64,000 nucleotides of DNA from Owenia fusiformis. Taxonomy: Eukaryota > Annelida > Polychaeta > Sabellida > Oweniidae. Below, piece by piece: positions 36,935 through 51,214 of the stretch. The first letter of the stretch is position 1; every line of letters begins with the position of its first letter. A model generated the notes under the pieces. That model was not told the DNA's origin. It was given only the letters and a program-made list of their open reading frames with translations, and made no database searches. The position numbers and the translations under genes are program-made. The stretch covers positions 13,624,714-13,688,713 of the forward strand of contig CAIIXF020000007.1 of assembly GCA_903813345.2 (NCBI GenBank). Reading direction: 5' to 3'.

Positions 36935-37594
36935 TTGAATAGAGGAAGAATATGCAGTTGCGGCAAAGAGTGCAAGAATGACAGGGGACTTAAGATTCAT
37001 CAAGGCAAGTCGCGTTGTCAGTCTCAGTCGGAAGTGAAACAGCGCTCAGGGTCATCTGATCCTGGTAAGACGACGGAGGGGCCAGGCCAGGACAAAAACC
37101 ACAGTGCCAGGAACCTCCAAGTTCCAAAGACGAATGAGACCGTCAAAGCTAAAGAAGAGAGACTCCAGAGGATCAAATGGCCCAATGCCATAAAGAAAGA
37201 GGAGTGGAGTAATCTGGATAACGACTTGGATACAATTCTGGAGTCATCCCTAAGTGGACCAGTTGAAAAGAAGATACAAGCCATGACAACCATCACATAC
37301 TCAATTGCATCAGACAGATTTGGAGAGGAAGAAAAATGCCATTTAAAACCACACATTGTCCATATCAGTAGAAGACAGAAAGATATTAAAGACCTGAGGA
37401 AGGAACTAAAGGATCTAAAGAAACGTTACAAACAGGCAGGACCAATAGAGAGGAATGCACTAAGGGAACTGAGAGTTATAGTCAGGAGTAAACTTAAAAC
37501 ACTAAGAAGAGCGGAATATCACAGAAGACGCAGAAGAGAGCGCACTAGGAAATTAAAAGAGCCTCTTTCACAAAGGATCCTTTTAGATTTGTAA
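36935..37594 (+). pseudogene. N-terminal part of the retrotransposon protein (zinc finger, basic linker)
   Basis: This 219-codon segment starts MNRGRICSCGKECKNDRGLK and continues IHQGKSRC: a CxC/CxxC-H-C zinc finger near residues 8-30 of the kind used by R2-like elements for DNA binding. A Ser/Lys-rich linker and a basic region near the end (YHRRRRRERTRK) follow. The TAA at 37592-37594 comes only about 12 codons after the apparent deletion of one A, so this is the N-terminus of a single broken protein, not a separate gene. Confidence 0.85.
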
Positions 37595-37647
37595 AGGAAA
37601 TATTAGGCCAGAAGAAGAATGGCACCCTCAAAAGTTCCAAGGAAGAA

Positions 37648-40143
37648 GTGGAAAATCATTTAACCTCAACCCATAAGGATCCAAGGAGAAGTGATGAATT
37701 AGGAGAGTGTGACTTGATAATAGAATACCCACCACCAACTAAGGAATTCAATCTGAATGAGCCAACATTTAAAGAAATCAAAGACATTGTTTATCATGCA
37801 AGGGCATCTTCTGCTCCAGGGCCAAGTGGGATACCTTACAAAGTTTACAAGCGATGCCCAAAGTTACTCACACGTTTGTGGAAGCTATTAAGAGCTGTTT
37901 GGCGGAAAGGTTACACAGCCCCACAATGGAAAACTGCAGAAGGTTGTTTCATTCCCAAAGAAGACAGGACAATCTCCCTACTTAGCGTTGAAGGAAAGAT
38001 ATTCATGGCAGTAGTAGCCAGACGGATGACAAAGTTTTTGATAGAAAATGAGTATTTAGACCTATCTGTACAAAAAGGAGGAATTCCAGGGATGTCTGGA
38101 TGCATAGAACACACAGCCATGGTGACACAACTACTCAGGGAGGCAAGAGAAATTAAAGGCGATTTAGCAGTACTTTGGCTCGACCTAGCAAATGCTTATG
38201 GATCTATCCCCCATAAGCTTGTAGAATTCACTATGATGAGTTACTACATCCCAATAAAGATCCAGAGGATGATCTTAGACTATTACAGCAACTTCAAGAT
38301 GAGATTTTCGACAAAAGAGTTTACTACAGATTGGATTAGGTTAGAGGTAGGAATAGTGACCGGATGCACACTTTCTGTGATATTTTTTGCGGCAGCAATG
38401 AATCTACTAGCAAAATCAGCAGAACAGGAGTGCCGAGGTCCAGCAACAAGCTCAGGAATTAGACAACCACCCATCAGAGCATTTATGGATGACTTGACAG
38501 TAACAACCCAAGGGGTCATGGGAGCTAGATGGATTCTTAGAGGACTAGATAAGATAATAAAATGGAGCAGGATGAAATTCAAACCAGTCAAATCAAGAAG
38601 CCTAGTATTGAAGAAAGGAAAGGTGGATGACAAATTCAAGTTTAACATAGATGGACAGGAAATACCTACAGTAACAGAGAAACCAGTGAAAAGCCTGGGG
38701 AAAGTATTTGACGCATCACTGTCAGACAAGAAGAGTATAAAGGAAATGGAAGATCAGTTAGATACCTGGTTCAAACTTGTAGATAAAACAGGGCTACCAG
38801 GAAAATTCAAGGCATGGATATACCAGCATGGCATACTGCCTCGAATACTTTGGCCACTGCTTGTGTATGCAGTGCCAATGACAACAGTGGAGATGTTAGA
38901 AAGGAAAACAAATAAGTATCTTCGCAAGTGGTTCGGAGTACCAAAAAGCTTCAGTAATGCAGGATTCTATGGAGAATCAAACATGCTCCACCTACCAATC
39001 AAAGCAATGACAGAAGAATACAAGGTCACCAAGGTCAGGAAAATCGTAATGATAAGGAACGCCAGAGACAACAAGATTTCCAAAAGCTGCACCAAGGAGA
39101 AGACTGGGAGGAAGTGGAATGCTGAAGAGGAGCTAGCAAGAGCAGAGGACAGGCTCAAGCAAAAGGTTTTGGTGGGGAGGGTAGCCAAAGGAAGACAGGG
39201 CTTAGGATTTGGTAGTAAACCACTCTGGAACGAAGCATCAGATCGCGAGAAGAGAGACCTAATACAGCAAGAGGTAAGGGAGAGTCTTGAGGAAGAAAGA
39301 CGAGTTAAGGCTATTGAGATGAAGAAACAAGGCAAATGGATGAAATGGGAAGGCGTCAGAGAAAGAAAGCTAACGTGGAATGATTTATGGAAGGAGCAGC
39401 CACAAACTATTAGCTTTCTGCTAAAAGCAACCTATGATGTGTTACCAACTCCAACTAATCTAGTCACCATGGGGCTAGCAGATAGTGCACAGTGCCCATT
39501 ATGCGGAGGGATGTCAAACTTAAAACACATTATGGCAGCTTGTAGCAAAGGGTTATCAGATGGAAGATTCAGATGGAGACACGACCAAGTACTGAAAGAA
39601 ATAGCACAAGTCATTGACACAGAAATGAGGAAAAAACACAAGAAACAGGGAACTCGTTATATTAACTTCGTTAAAGCTGGAGAGGACACAACAAAGGAAG
39701 TAAAGAAGCCAACTGGAATATTACACACAGCAAATGACTGGAACCTGATGGTAGACTTAGAAAAACAGCTGAAATTCCCAGAAGAAGTAGTAGAAACTTC
39801 TCTCAGACCAGATATTGTATTATTGTCAAAAGTATCAAAACACATAGTATTAATTGAACTGACAGTGCCTTGGGAGGAAAATATTCAAGAAGCTCAAGAA
39901 AGAAAGAGGGAAAAATATGCAGAACTAGTGGAGCAGTGTAGAAATAAGGGATACATCGCCAGGTGTGAACCAGTAGAAGTTGGCTGTCGAGGTTTCGCAG
40001 GACAATCACTCTGGAGAACATTAGGGATTTTAGGGATAAATGGCAATTCAAGAAAGAGAGCAATTGGAAGTATCACAAGATCAGCAGAGAAAGCATCAAA
40101 ATGGATCTGGATCAAACGAGCAGATAACTGGAAAACAAAATAA
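37648..40143 (+). pseudogene. Reverse transcriptase and restriction-like endonuclease part of the retrotransposon
   Basis: 831 codons from the first ATG. Fingers motif SSAPGPSGIPYK lies near 54-65. Motif A, WLDLANAYGSIPH, has its catalytic Asp at about 179. Motif B is VTGCTLSV. Motif C is FMDD at 279-282 instead of the usual YADD or FADD. A CCHC knuckle, CPLCGG ... HIMAAC, spans about 616-632. The endonuclease motif is PD at 721-722 with ELTVPWE, Glu at 737. The ATG is internal to the ancestral protein, since the frame is open upstream. The active-site Asp pair and the endonuclease acidic residues are retained, so decay is recent or limited. Confidence 0.9.
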
Positions 40144-40870
40144 GACACTTATAAGAAGTATTTAGCTTGAATAGCACACACTTGTCCCACACCACTCTGG
40201 TGGGGTCACCTGGTAGAGTTATACAATGTTGAAAGACCCAAAATAACAATGAAACCAGGCACATTGCTGATGATGGGACAAGTGCATACAGCAACACCAA
40301 AGTATGTTTTAAAAAGTGTTCCCTACCATAAAACATGTGTCGTCGTCGTGGAAGCCAATAACTTATATTCCAACATGCTCAAGTGATCATGGACTGGTGA
40401 AATTGAACAAGTTCAATTTAAGATTCCAGATTGAGTTGACCCAACTCTAGTATCATATCCTTGAATCCAAACTTTATGGAATTTCACATTTTTCTTTGGC
40501 GCCATTGACTAAACATTGGAATATAAAATTGGGATCATATCGATTTTTCCTTGGATTGAGATTTCAAAACGTCAAAATCCAGCTACAAGCTCTTGTGTTA
40601 GTGAAGTAGATAGGGGGGGGGGACTCCACAGCCTAAAGCAAGACTAAAATGTCATCGAATCTAAACCAAAGGGAAAAGTAATAGTAAGATATATATAGAA
40701 GACACATATCTTCTACAGGGTGAATAAGGTAAAAGTGTCTGGCATTTCTTCAGATTTTACCCAATCCTCATAAAATTTGCACAGAATAATGTTCAAACAT
40801 TATTGAATTGATATATGAAGTTACAGATCAAAGTGATGTGATTGGATGAAGTTATAGTTGTTTTTTTGCT

Positions 40871-41345
40871 TTTTTTATATTTAAGATTTATTTTCATATC
40901 ATTTCAAAATTTTACAATTACAATGCAATGTTTCTTTTATCAAGTTCTATTCTAAAATTATCTAAAATATTATTATTTTGGTACAATTCCAACTTTTGCT
41001 TGTGGATTGTCCACTTAGCAACAATTATTACTTGATTAAGATACTCTTTTTCTTTACCTAAAATACCTTTAAAGATGGTTTGTTCATTTAAACTTATTTC
41101 ACAATTGTTTATTATAAAGTCCCATATTGGGAGAAAATTGCATGTTATAAATCTGTGAGTTAAATCATCTTTATTTCCATTACAAAAATTATAATTTGGC
41201 GTTTCCTTTATTTTCATTTTAAAAAGTTTATCATTTGTTATCACAATATTGAAAAACTATTAACTTAGTCTCGTTAGTGTCATTATGTGTTAAGCACCAA
41301 TAAAAGTATTTATCTACATCTGTATCATCCTTTAATAACATGTAT
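40871..41345 (-). mobile_element. Fragment of a LINE reverse transcriptase C-terminus
   Basis: The minus-strand frame 41244-40918 (108 codons) begins ITNDKLFKMKIKETPNYNFC and continues to THRFITC, the Cys-x2-Cys-x-His-x-Cys arrangement that follows the reverse transcriptase in many non-LTR elements, then a Lys/Ile-rich region. Upstream to about 41345 another minus frame gives FYWCLTH-like residues of the same region, so a frameshift is present. No reverse transcriptase core is left. Confidence 0.7.
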
Positions 41346-41389
41346 GTCCTTTTAACGGCCATTTTGTATGCCTTTTATTTCCACACCAT

Positions 41390-41640
41390 GTTTTAATTTT
41401 GCCTTGATGTTATTGTGTTTTTGCTTTAAAAAGTCAAGAAATATCAACTTTTTAAATAAGAAATCTTATTTGTTGTTGATGTCAACGCACCATGAGATAA
41501 CAGATTGTCCCGGGGAAAGATATCAATATCAAGTGTATATCGGATAGAAAAATAAATATTATAGCTAATTGTTTGCACTGAAATAATGTGATTAATGACA
41601 CTTCTAGCGAATCAGGTAGATATTTCTCCGGTTTTCCCGT
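41390..41640 (+). repeat. Diverged dispersed repeat, copy 1 (second copy 53085-53330)
   Basis: Shares AAAAGTCAAGAAA, TATCAATATCAAGTGTATAT and CGAATCAGGTAGATATTTCTC with 53085-53330 in the same orientation, with many substitutions and indels. The function is unknown and there is no coding capacity. Confidence 0.65.
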
Positions 41641-42735
41641 AATGAAATTTCCAAACTTTTAATACGTTTTCTACAAACTCTAGCCATATTTGGGGAAATA
41701 GGTGGGGGCTGAGTCTCTAAAAACTGGCCAAAATGACCTAAAATTGGGTCATCAACTTCAGAGATCTCATGCAAAAATTTTAGACGCAAAATCTCCGAGA
41801 TTATTTCATTTTGTCAATCATTATAGCAATGCCTTTCAAGTATTGCACAAAATGAACTGAAATGTATGTTGCTAAATGCAAATATTTTGAGTCAAATGTG
41901 GTCCCCATGTGCAAAATTTGCCCTTTTTCTCCTAATTACGCCAGTTAGGCCCCAGTGTATTGTGACATCATACTCATACCATTGCTACAATGTAGCAATT
42001 TACAAATTAATCTTGTTTACTCTTCCTGTGATACACCTGACGTGTTTATTAAGCCTGTAAAAATGATAATTTGCAACATTGTAGCAATTTAAATGAGGTA
42101 TGGAACCTTAAAATCGTGTTTATGGAGAAATGACCATCAATTTTGATAGAATTCCAGTTGATTTTCTCCCATTTATGATCCCTTTGGGCCCCCGTTTGGC
42201 CATTCTGATAGGCACAGGATGTTTAAATGTGAATTAAAAGCATTGTGTGGCCTAGCCTGAATGTAAATATCGACTCTATTTTGAAATTCTACAACATCCA
42301 TGGTCTCTGCGCAAATGGCAGCCGATCTAATATTAAGGTGTCACTACGGTAAATCATTGAAAAATATTGAAAAACAGTCACAAAATTCAAATTCTGGCAC
42401 TAGCAATACATACAACATACAATGACTATATTTCTGCGTTCCTACCTTCATCTTTTATTCAACAAAGGGTTTGCGTCTCGATTTTTAAATATCACTACGC
42501 CAACATAGGGACTCATTTTCAGGTGAAATCCCTGCTTCACCGATGAAAATTAACGAATAAAGTAGTTCCTGTTTACGGGACCATATTCTTGAGATTTTTT
42601 CTAAAAATGGCACATTTAGAAAGTACTTGGCCTCAGCTTTACATACATACCTCAAATGGCCATAGTGCATACACTTAAACCTACTATACACACCATTGAA
42701 GCTGGCATGGCTTCGTTTTTAAGTACTAAAAAACA
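41641..42735. other. No gene seen upstream of the peptidase gene
   Basis: AT-rich sequence in which the words ACATTGTAGCAATTT and ACAATGTAGCAATTT recur near 41985 and 42075. No exon could be supported. Confidence 0.45.
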
Positions 42736-42806
42736 CTACCCGGAAGTGGTGAAGTGGTATTTACCGGAGTCCTACCCGGAAGTGGTGAAGTGGTATTTAC
42801 CGGAGT
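42736..42806 (+). promoter_or_regulatory. Duplicated 35-bp block with ETS-like CCGGAAGT sites, probable promoter of the peptidase gene
   Basis: CTACCCGGAAGTGGTGAAGT and the following 15 bases occur at 42736-42770 and again, unchanged, at 42772-42806, giving a 36-bp period. Each copy holds one CCGGAAGT, the consensus core for ETS-family factors, and one ACCGGAGT variant. The pair ends about 57 bp before the first ATG (42863). No TATA box is obvious, in keeping with an ETS-driven housekeeping promoter. Confidence 0.6.
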
Positions 42807-42862
42807 GACACCTCGCCTCTTTTTTAATTCCGGTTCCGGTTGGACAAATTTCGAAAAATCAC

Positions 42863-46609
<3,747 letters not shown>

Positions 46610-46873
46610 GACACATCCTTTTTAGCTCAGCAATCGCTCAGTTATTCTTGTTCACTCTAAAATATACACGGATTGCAAACTATATGTACCATGCGAATAT
46701 TATGGACACTGATAGAGTTGTTTCTCCAACCTCAAAAAATTAACTATCAATTCATATTTTATGATTCAACCATACTGAAAATTCAATTGAGATACTTTGA
46801 GAAAGTAAATTATAAATGAATGGCTACTCTACTTATTGAAACTATAATAATGTCAGTATTTTGGCAAATCTGC

Positions 46874-46897
46874 AATAAATGATATTTTTGGAATAAA
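46874..46897 (+). promoter_or_regulatory. Two AATAAA polyadenylation signals of the peptidase gene
   Basis: AATAAA occurs at 46874-46879 and at 46892-46897, about 265-290 bases after the TAG stop, giving a short 3' untranslated region. Confidence 0.6.
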
Positions 46898-46919
46898 ACT
46901 AACAATGTGTTTTTTCTTT

Positions 46920-48100
46920 AGTCATCATAAAATAAAAAGATACGTTTGCACGTTCTCATCAGTGATGATCAATAGTAAAACACCTCTGTATTTAATCATG
47001 AATGTACTTTTCGTACTTAGCTCATAATTAAAGTTTCGATCAGTTTGATGCAGCAACGTTATGAATTGAATTCAATTGGATATAGAGAACGGCTCCGTCC
47101 ATACGTCCATCTGCACATGTATGCCCGGGCAAAAACTCAAGTACCGTTGGCGCAATATCGTTCATATTTTATACTCAAAAAGGAATAGAGAGATTTTGTT
47201 CATATTTGATATGCGAATACTCATAACCTTGGTACACTGTCTTTTGACACGTTGGCTAGTACGCACGTGTACGTGTGTATGATTTTGTTGAAATTCTATA
47301 TGTGCCTACTTAAAAGCATATTACACTTTCTGATGATAATTTGGCTAGTGAGCGACCATTTTGAAAATGGTGGCTATTTTTATGTATGCTATTTTACGAT
47401 TTTTGCTATAACTGATAAAGAAGTAGAGGGAATTTGTAAAAATGGTAGCCATGGCTGTTCGATGGGATTTGCTATGCTGTGGCGTTGCTGTTATCTAGTT
47501 CTTATTGCTGTATGCCATATGTCCTTAACTATATTTTATTGCAAGCATTTTGGAAGAAGGACGGAAAGTATCGCAATAGATTTCAGACAGTCAAGTTTTG
47601 CAATTTGGCTATTTTCTGAGGATTTAAACAAGTGCACGTGCAAGGCCAATGCATTATAACTCCAGGACAAGTACTCATATAGATGATAAAATATCAATAT
47701 GTTGCGTTTTGAGACACAGTAATGCATTCCTCTGAGATAAAGTGGAAACATTTTCAATAATAGGGAAAACTTGTACGATCCCTTGTTTTCAGCTTAATGT
47801 TGGTCACCCATGTTTGATATCTTTAAAACCCCCGAAGGAATGCATTATCCCTTTAAAGATGATAACTATGTCTCAAAATGCAACATATTGATGCAATATA
47901 AATTAAAAAAAACAGGTGTGGAAAGGGTTGAAAATTAGGAAAACATTTCAGACAAAACATATTGGTGGGGTGAATATTGATGAAAAAAGAATTTTGAAAA
48001 CATTTTGCAAAAATAAATATCATGACAAAACTCTTAAGAGGCACATGATAAATGACACTTCGTTATTGAAAGAATGTTCTTAGCTCAAGCTTATACCATG
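46920..48100. other. No gene supported
   Basis: The longest frame (47252-47659, 135 codons) is rich in Cys, Phe and Met, shows no domain and includes at about 47563 the GGAAAGTATCGCAATAG word seen at the ends of the 23756/27201 inverted repeat. I regard it as chance plus a repeat fragment. Confidence 0.45.
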
Positions 48101-49115
48101 ACGGTTACGTCAAGGCGATTTGCAAACTTAATGCGGTAACAAAAACTGGCGGGTGGGAAAGACACCGTGTCCTCTTTTTCGCCTGTAGGCAAGATTCACA
48201 GAAACGATTTCATTTTAAACTATATTCATTCGGTGACGTACATATGAATGGTTATAAAGACTGAGTCAAATCTGCCAGGTGGTCTACAAGAATTAAGCAG
48301 AATATAAGCTCTAAACCTACCGGCCGAGATATCTAAGTTCATAATTTTTAGTCCATTCTCGTGTTTTCTCAGTATGTGTGCCTCAGAATATTCAAAATAT
48401 ACTCAAAATATTAAATGTAAGTTAAATGTGTATAAACAACCCATAAAATGACAAATCCAGAACAGGGACTGTTCTGGATATTGTATATAATAAGGTTTCA
48501 ATCGCAATGTCGTCTTACGACTACGTATGAATTGTATGATTTTTATAGACGGTAACGCATTGTATTAGTTGTACATTATATTAGCGGACGGTTACATGCA
48601 TGTTCACCTGTCAAGTCAAGGTTGCTCGGATAGCCTTTTTCCATGTTATTGTTATAATGGGTAAGAAATGGAATATTGAATTGCCCATAGGATTCGCAAG
48701 AGACGCTCTTGTTTGAGCCTCCATAGGGCTCCATAGGAGACACTCCATAGGAGTAGAACATATTAGGCGGTTTCCAATGCTCAATTGGCTTTGCATGATC
48801 GCATGTAGGTTATATCTATATGCCCCAAAGTTATTAAGCAATGTAGACCATGCACTATTACGACAAAAATAAACAAATTACCAAATTTTGTGTAGTTTTT
48901 CGCTTTTTTCATTTTATCCCCGGGCATCAATTTGCAAAGACTACGTTCAAAAATACATTACTGAATGCATCACCAAATGCGACGCCTACATAAATCGTTC
49001 ATCCTTTCACTGATACACAGTAGTAGAAAATAATGCACCAACCTTAGTTTTCTGTCCCAATGTCGCCTTTTATTGGATAAATCAGTGAACATAGCAGTCC
49101 AACCTCGTTTTCAGA
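48101..49115 (+). mobile_element. Member 3 of the ACGGTTACG-ended family (right end missing)
   Basis: Begins ACGGTTACGTCAAGG and follows member 2 (in reverse) and then member 1 (direct), ending at CAACCTCGTTTTCAGA, a few bases short of the expected CGTAACCGT terminus. It is the most complete copy internally, containing the ACAAATCCAG block missing from member 2. There is no transposase. Confidence 0.72.
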
Positions 49116-49930
49116 TAGAGGAAATAATGCATGGTGAAATATAAGATTAAAAGATGTAGATGTTTTGAAAAATGGCGGCAAATTCAAATATTTGAAAAAT
49201 TAAAGGCCAACAACTTTTTTCAAAAATCAATTTTAAGAAAAATGTTTAAAATAACTTTTTAACTCATAAAGAGAGTAAATGAATGATAAAACATATTTTC
49301 AAACTTTGCCTGGGGAATTTAGGGTGAACTTGTAGAATCAAAAGAAAGTAGCCTTTTGGTGGTATTTAACATACACATGAATTAAGACGACTGTGCATAT
49401 TTTCTACGCGCATTACATTCGGATTCACATTTTGAACATAGAACATCAGAAGGTGTTAAGTTTGAACACAGTTGTTGCAGAATTAACAGCATGTTAACAC
49501 AATGATACAGTAGAAATGCATTAAGAAAACCTGTGTGCTATAATAGACGTTTGCAACTGATAAAGTTGAAACTCTAATAATCAAATGTTTGAGCTGTCTA
49601 GTTGCACTTGAATAATTGATATTTCCTACATTATATCATTAGCAATTTTGCAACAGGATCTGTATGCAATAAACAAATTGTGTAATAAAAATTGATACGT
49701 CAAGAGTAAAATAAAATGTTCCTGGAAAAATCGCCTATGTAATTTTGTGATAGCGAATAAATACGTGTACAGTTGTTATAGACCACAGACTTTCAATTTG
49801 GATTTTAAATTCCAATAATAGTGGTAAGAAAACAGGACAAACACAGACTCAAACCGTGTCCTACGTAGATATATTCCCACTGTGGTGTTTATCACGTGTT
49901 TTGTGACACATAACGCTCACCAGAAAATGC
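49116..49930. other. No gene seen
   Basis: Unique AT-rich DNA between a transposon copy and the receptor gene. Upstream control elements of the receptor could lie here, but none is recognisable. Confidence 0.45.
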
Positions 49931-49934
49931 GATA

Positions 49935-50033
49935 TTGGATAGTAGCAGAGTGAATAGAAATAACTTCATCATACGGAGAGTGCATGAGTATACTCATGGT
50001 CGATATGTCTTCAAATGGAAGCCTACAAAACTG
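49935..50033 (+). other. Possible 5' untranslated exon of the receptor gene
   Basis: A strong donor (CTG followed by GTAAGT at 50034) follows a short GC-balanced stretch, and a good acceptor (TTGTTTTCTAG, ending 50981) precedes the receptor start codon by about 55 bases. The left border is a guess. Confidence 0.35.
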
Positions 50034-51004
50034 GTAAGTATCATTTTCTCTCATTTGCTTTGCATGATTGTTTTTCCAAGGTGTTCTTTGGCCGTCATTG
50101 GTCGTTTACTCTACATTAATTTACGTACGTGAAAAATATTCATCTTATATCCGAGCAAAAATATCGATTTTGAATGATAATGACTTCTTGTAAAACATAT
50201 TCAAAAATGTGCAGTATAAGTTAGTACGTGCAAAATTATTTCACACTGGAATCAATCATCTGTGACTCATTATTTTTATGGTTTCCTTGACAGAAATTGA
50301 TTCTTAAAAGTTTTCGCGCAAGACTTCTCTGGAAACACTATATTTTTTATTGTGAACATTTTATTTTGTAGACAGTTTTACGATTCTATGTGGTATATAC
50401 TAAAATATTTATTATTGGGGACGTAAAATTGAATTGGTAATGATCAGATTGATCTCATAAAGAGCCTGAAATATTAAATGAAAACTGAGCTACGGTGAAA
50501 TAAGAAAATCAAAGTGTAATCATTTTAACTTATTAATATGAGAACACTATGCGCAGAAAATGTAGAAATGATCTCATATGGTTGCCAACTGTTCTCTTTG
50601 ACCTGTTTCAATATTTATGATCAGCAATCTTCAACAACAATGATTAATGTGACGCTTACGTTACATTTATTGGATTTTGAATAACTATACATCATGATTG
50701 CAAATACAACATATTATCTAACCTTCCTTTATTTGATCAAGATCAAATGAATTCTTAGAATATCTTATTAAACTCCTTTTATATGAACGAATGAAGTGCT
50801 AGTATAAAAGTCTTGTATAAATAGAAGCAAATACGTTTGGAACGTTATTATGGCTTTTAAATCAAGCGGTACAGAATAGCAGAACTATGTAAATCGTCCT
50901 TAATTGGATACAATGAGAATAAATCGCCAGATTTATTACAGATAATGAATCGTATTTAATTTGAAAATCATTGTTTTCTAGGCGATTTGCGATAGTAATT
51001 GTTG

Positions 51005-51214
51005 ATGGACGAGGCTCGAAGAGAATATAGACTGCGATGGAAAACAAGTCGATCAACGGATTCTTCAGGGACGACATGGGCTCAGTTGAGATGGATTACA
51101 GTGATATGCTTGTTGGGCTTCAGAATGACACGATATCTTATTCTGAGGATTACTACGACATTAGCTACAGAGCAATTCATCTTCTTGGACAGCCGGATAA
51201 AATTGTTGCTCTAG
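51005..51214 (+). promoter_or_regulatory. Upstream open reading frame overlapping the receptor start codon
   Basis: The first ATG after the TTCTAG acceptor is at 51005, not 51037. It opens a 69-codon frame (MDEARREYRLRWKTSRSTDS...) that runs past the receptor ATG in a different frame and stops at 51214. Such overlapping frames usually lower translation of the main protein. Its own sequence shows no domain. Confidence 0.55.

Larger units (their letters stand above)
36652..40317 (+). mobile_element. R2-like non-LTR retrotransposon, near full length, one frameshift
   Basis: The element has a 5' untranslated part (36652-36934), an N-terminal segment (36935-37594), a long segment (37648-40143) and a 3' tail to 40317. 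The two segments are one coding region interrupted by a one-base shift at about 37551-37560: after that point the other frame continues with FTKDPFRF and joins the long segment without a stop. Its order of zinc finger, reverse transcriptase, CCHC motif and PD-(D/E)xK-type endonuclease places it among the restriction-like-endonuclease retroelements related to R2. No poly(A) tail is seen; the 3' end is TTTTAAAAAGT. Upstream lies a truncated copy in tandem. It is probably inactive because of the frameshift. Confidence 0.92.

Noticed and set aside
47252-47659. 135-codon frame rich in Cys and Phe
   Set aside because: It is the longest frame in its interval but without domains, and it includes a fragment of a dispersed repeat.
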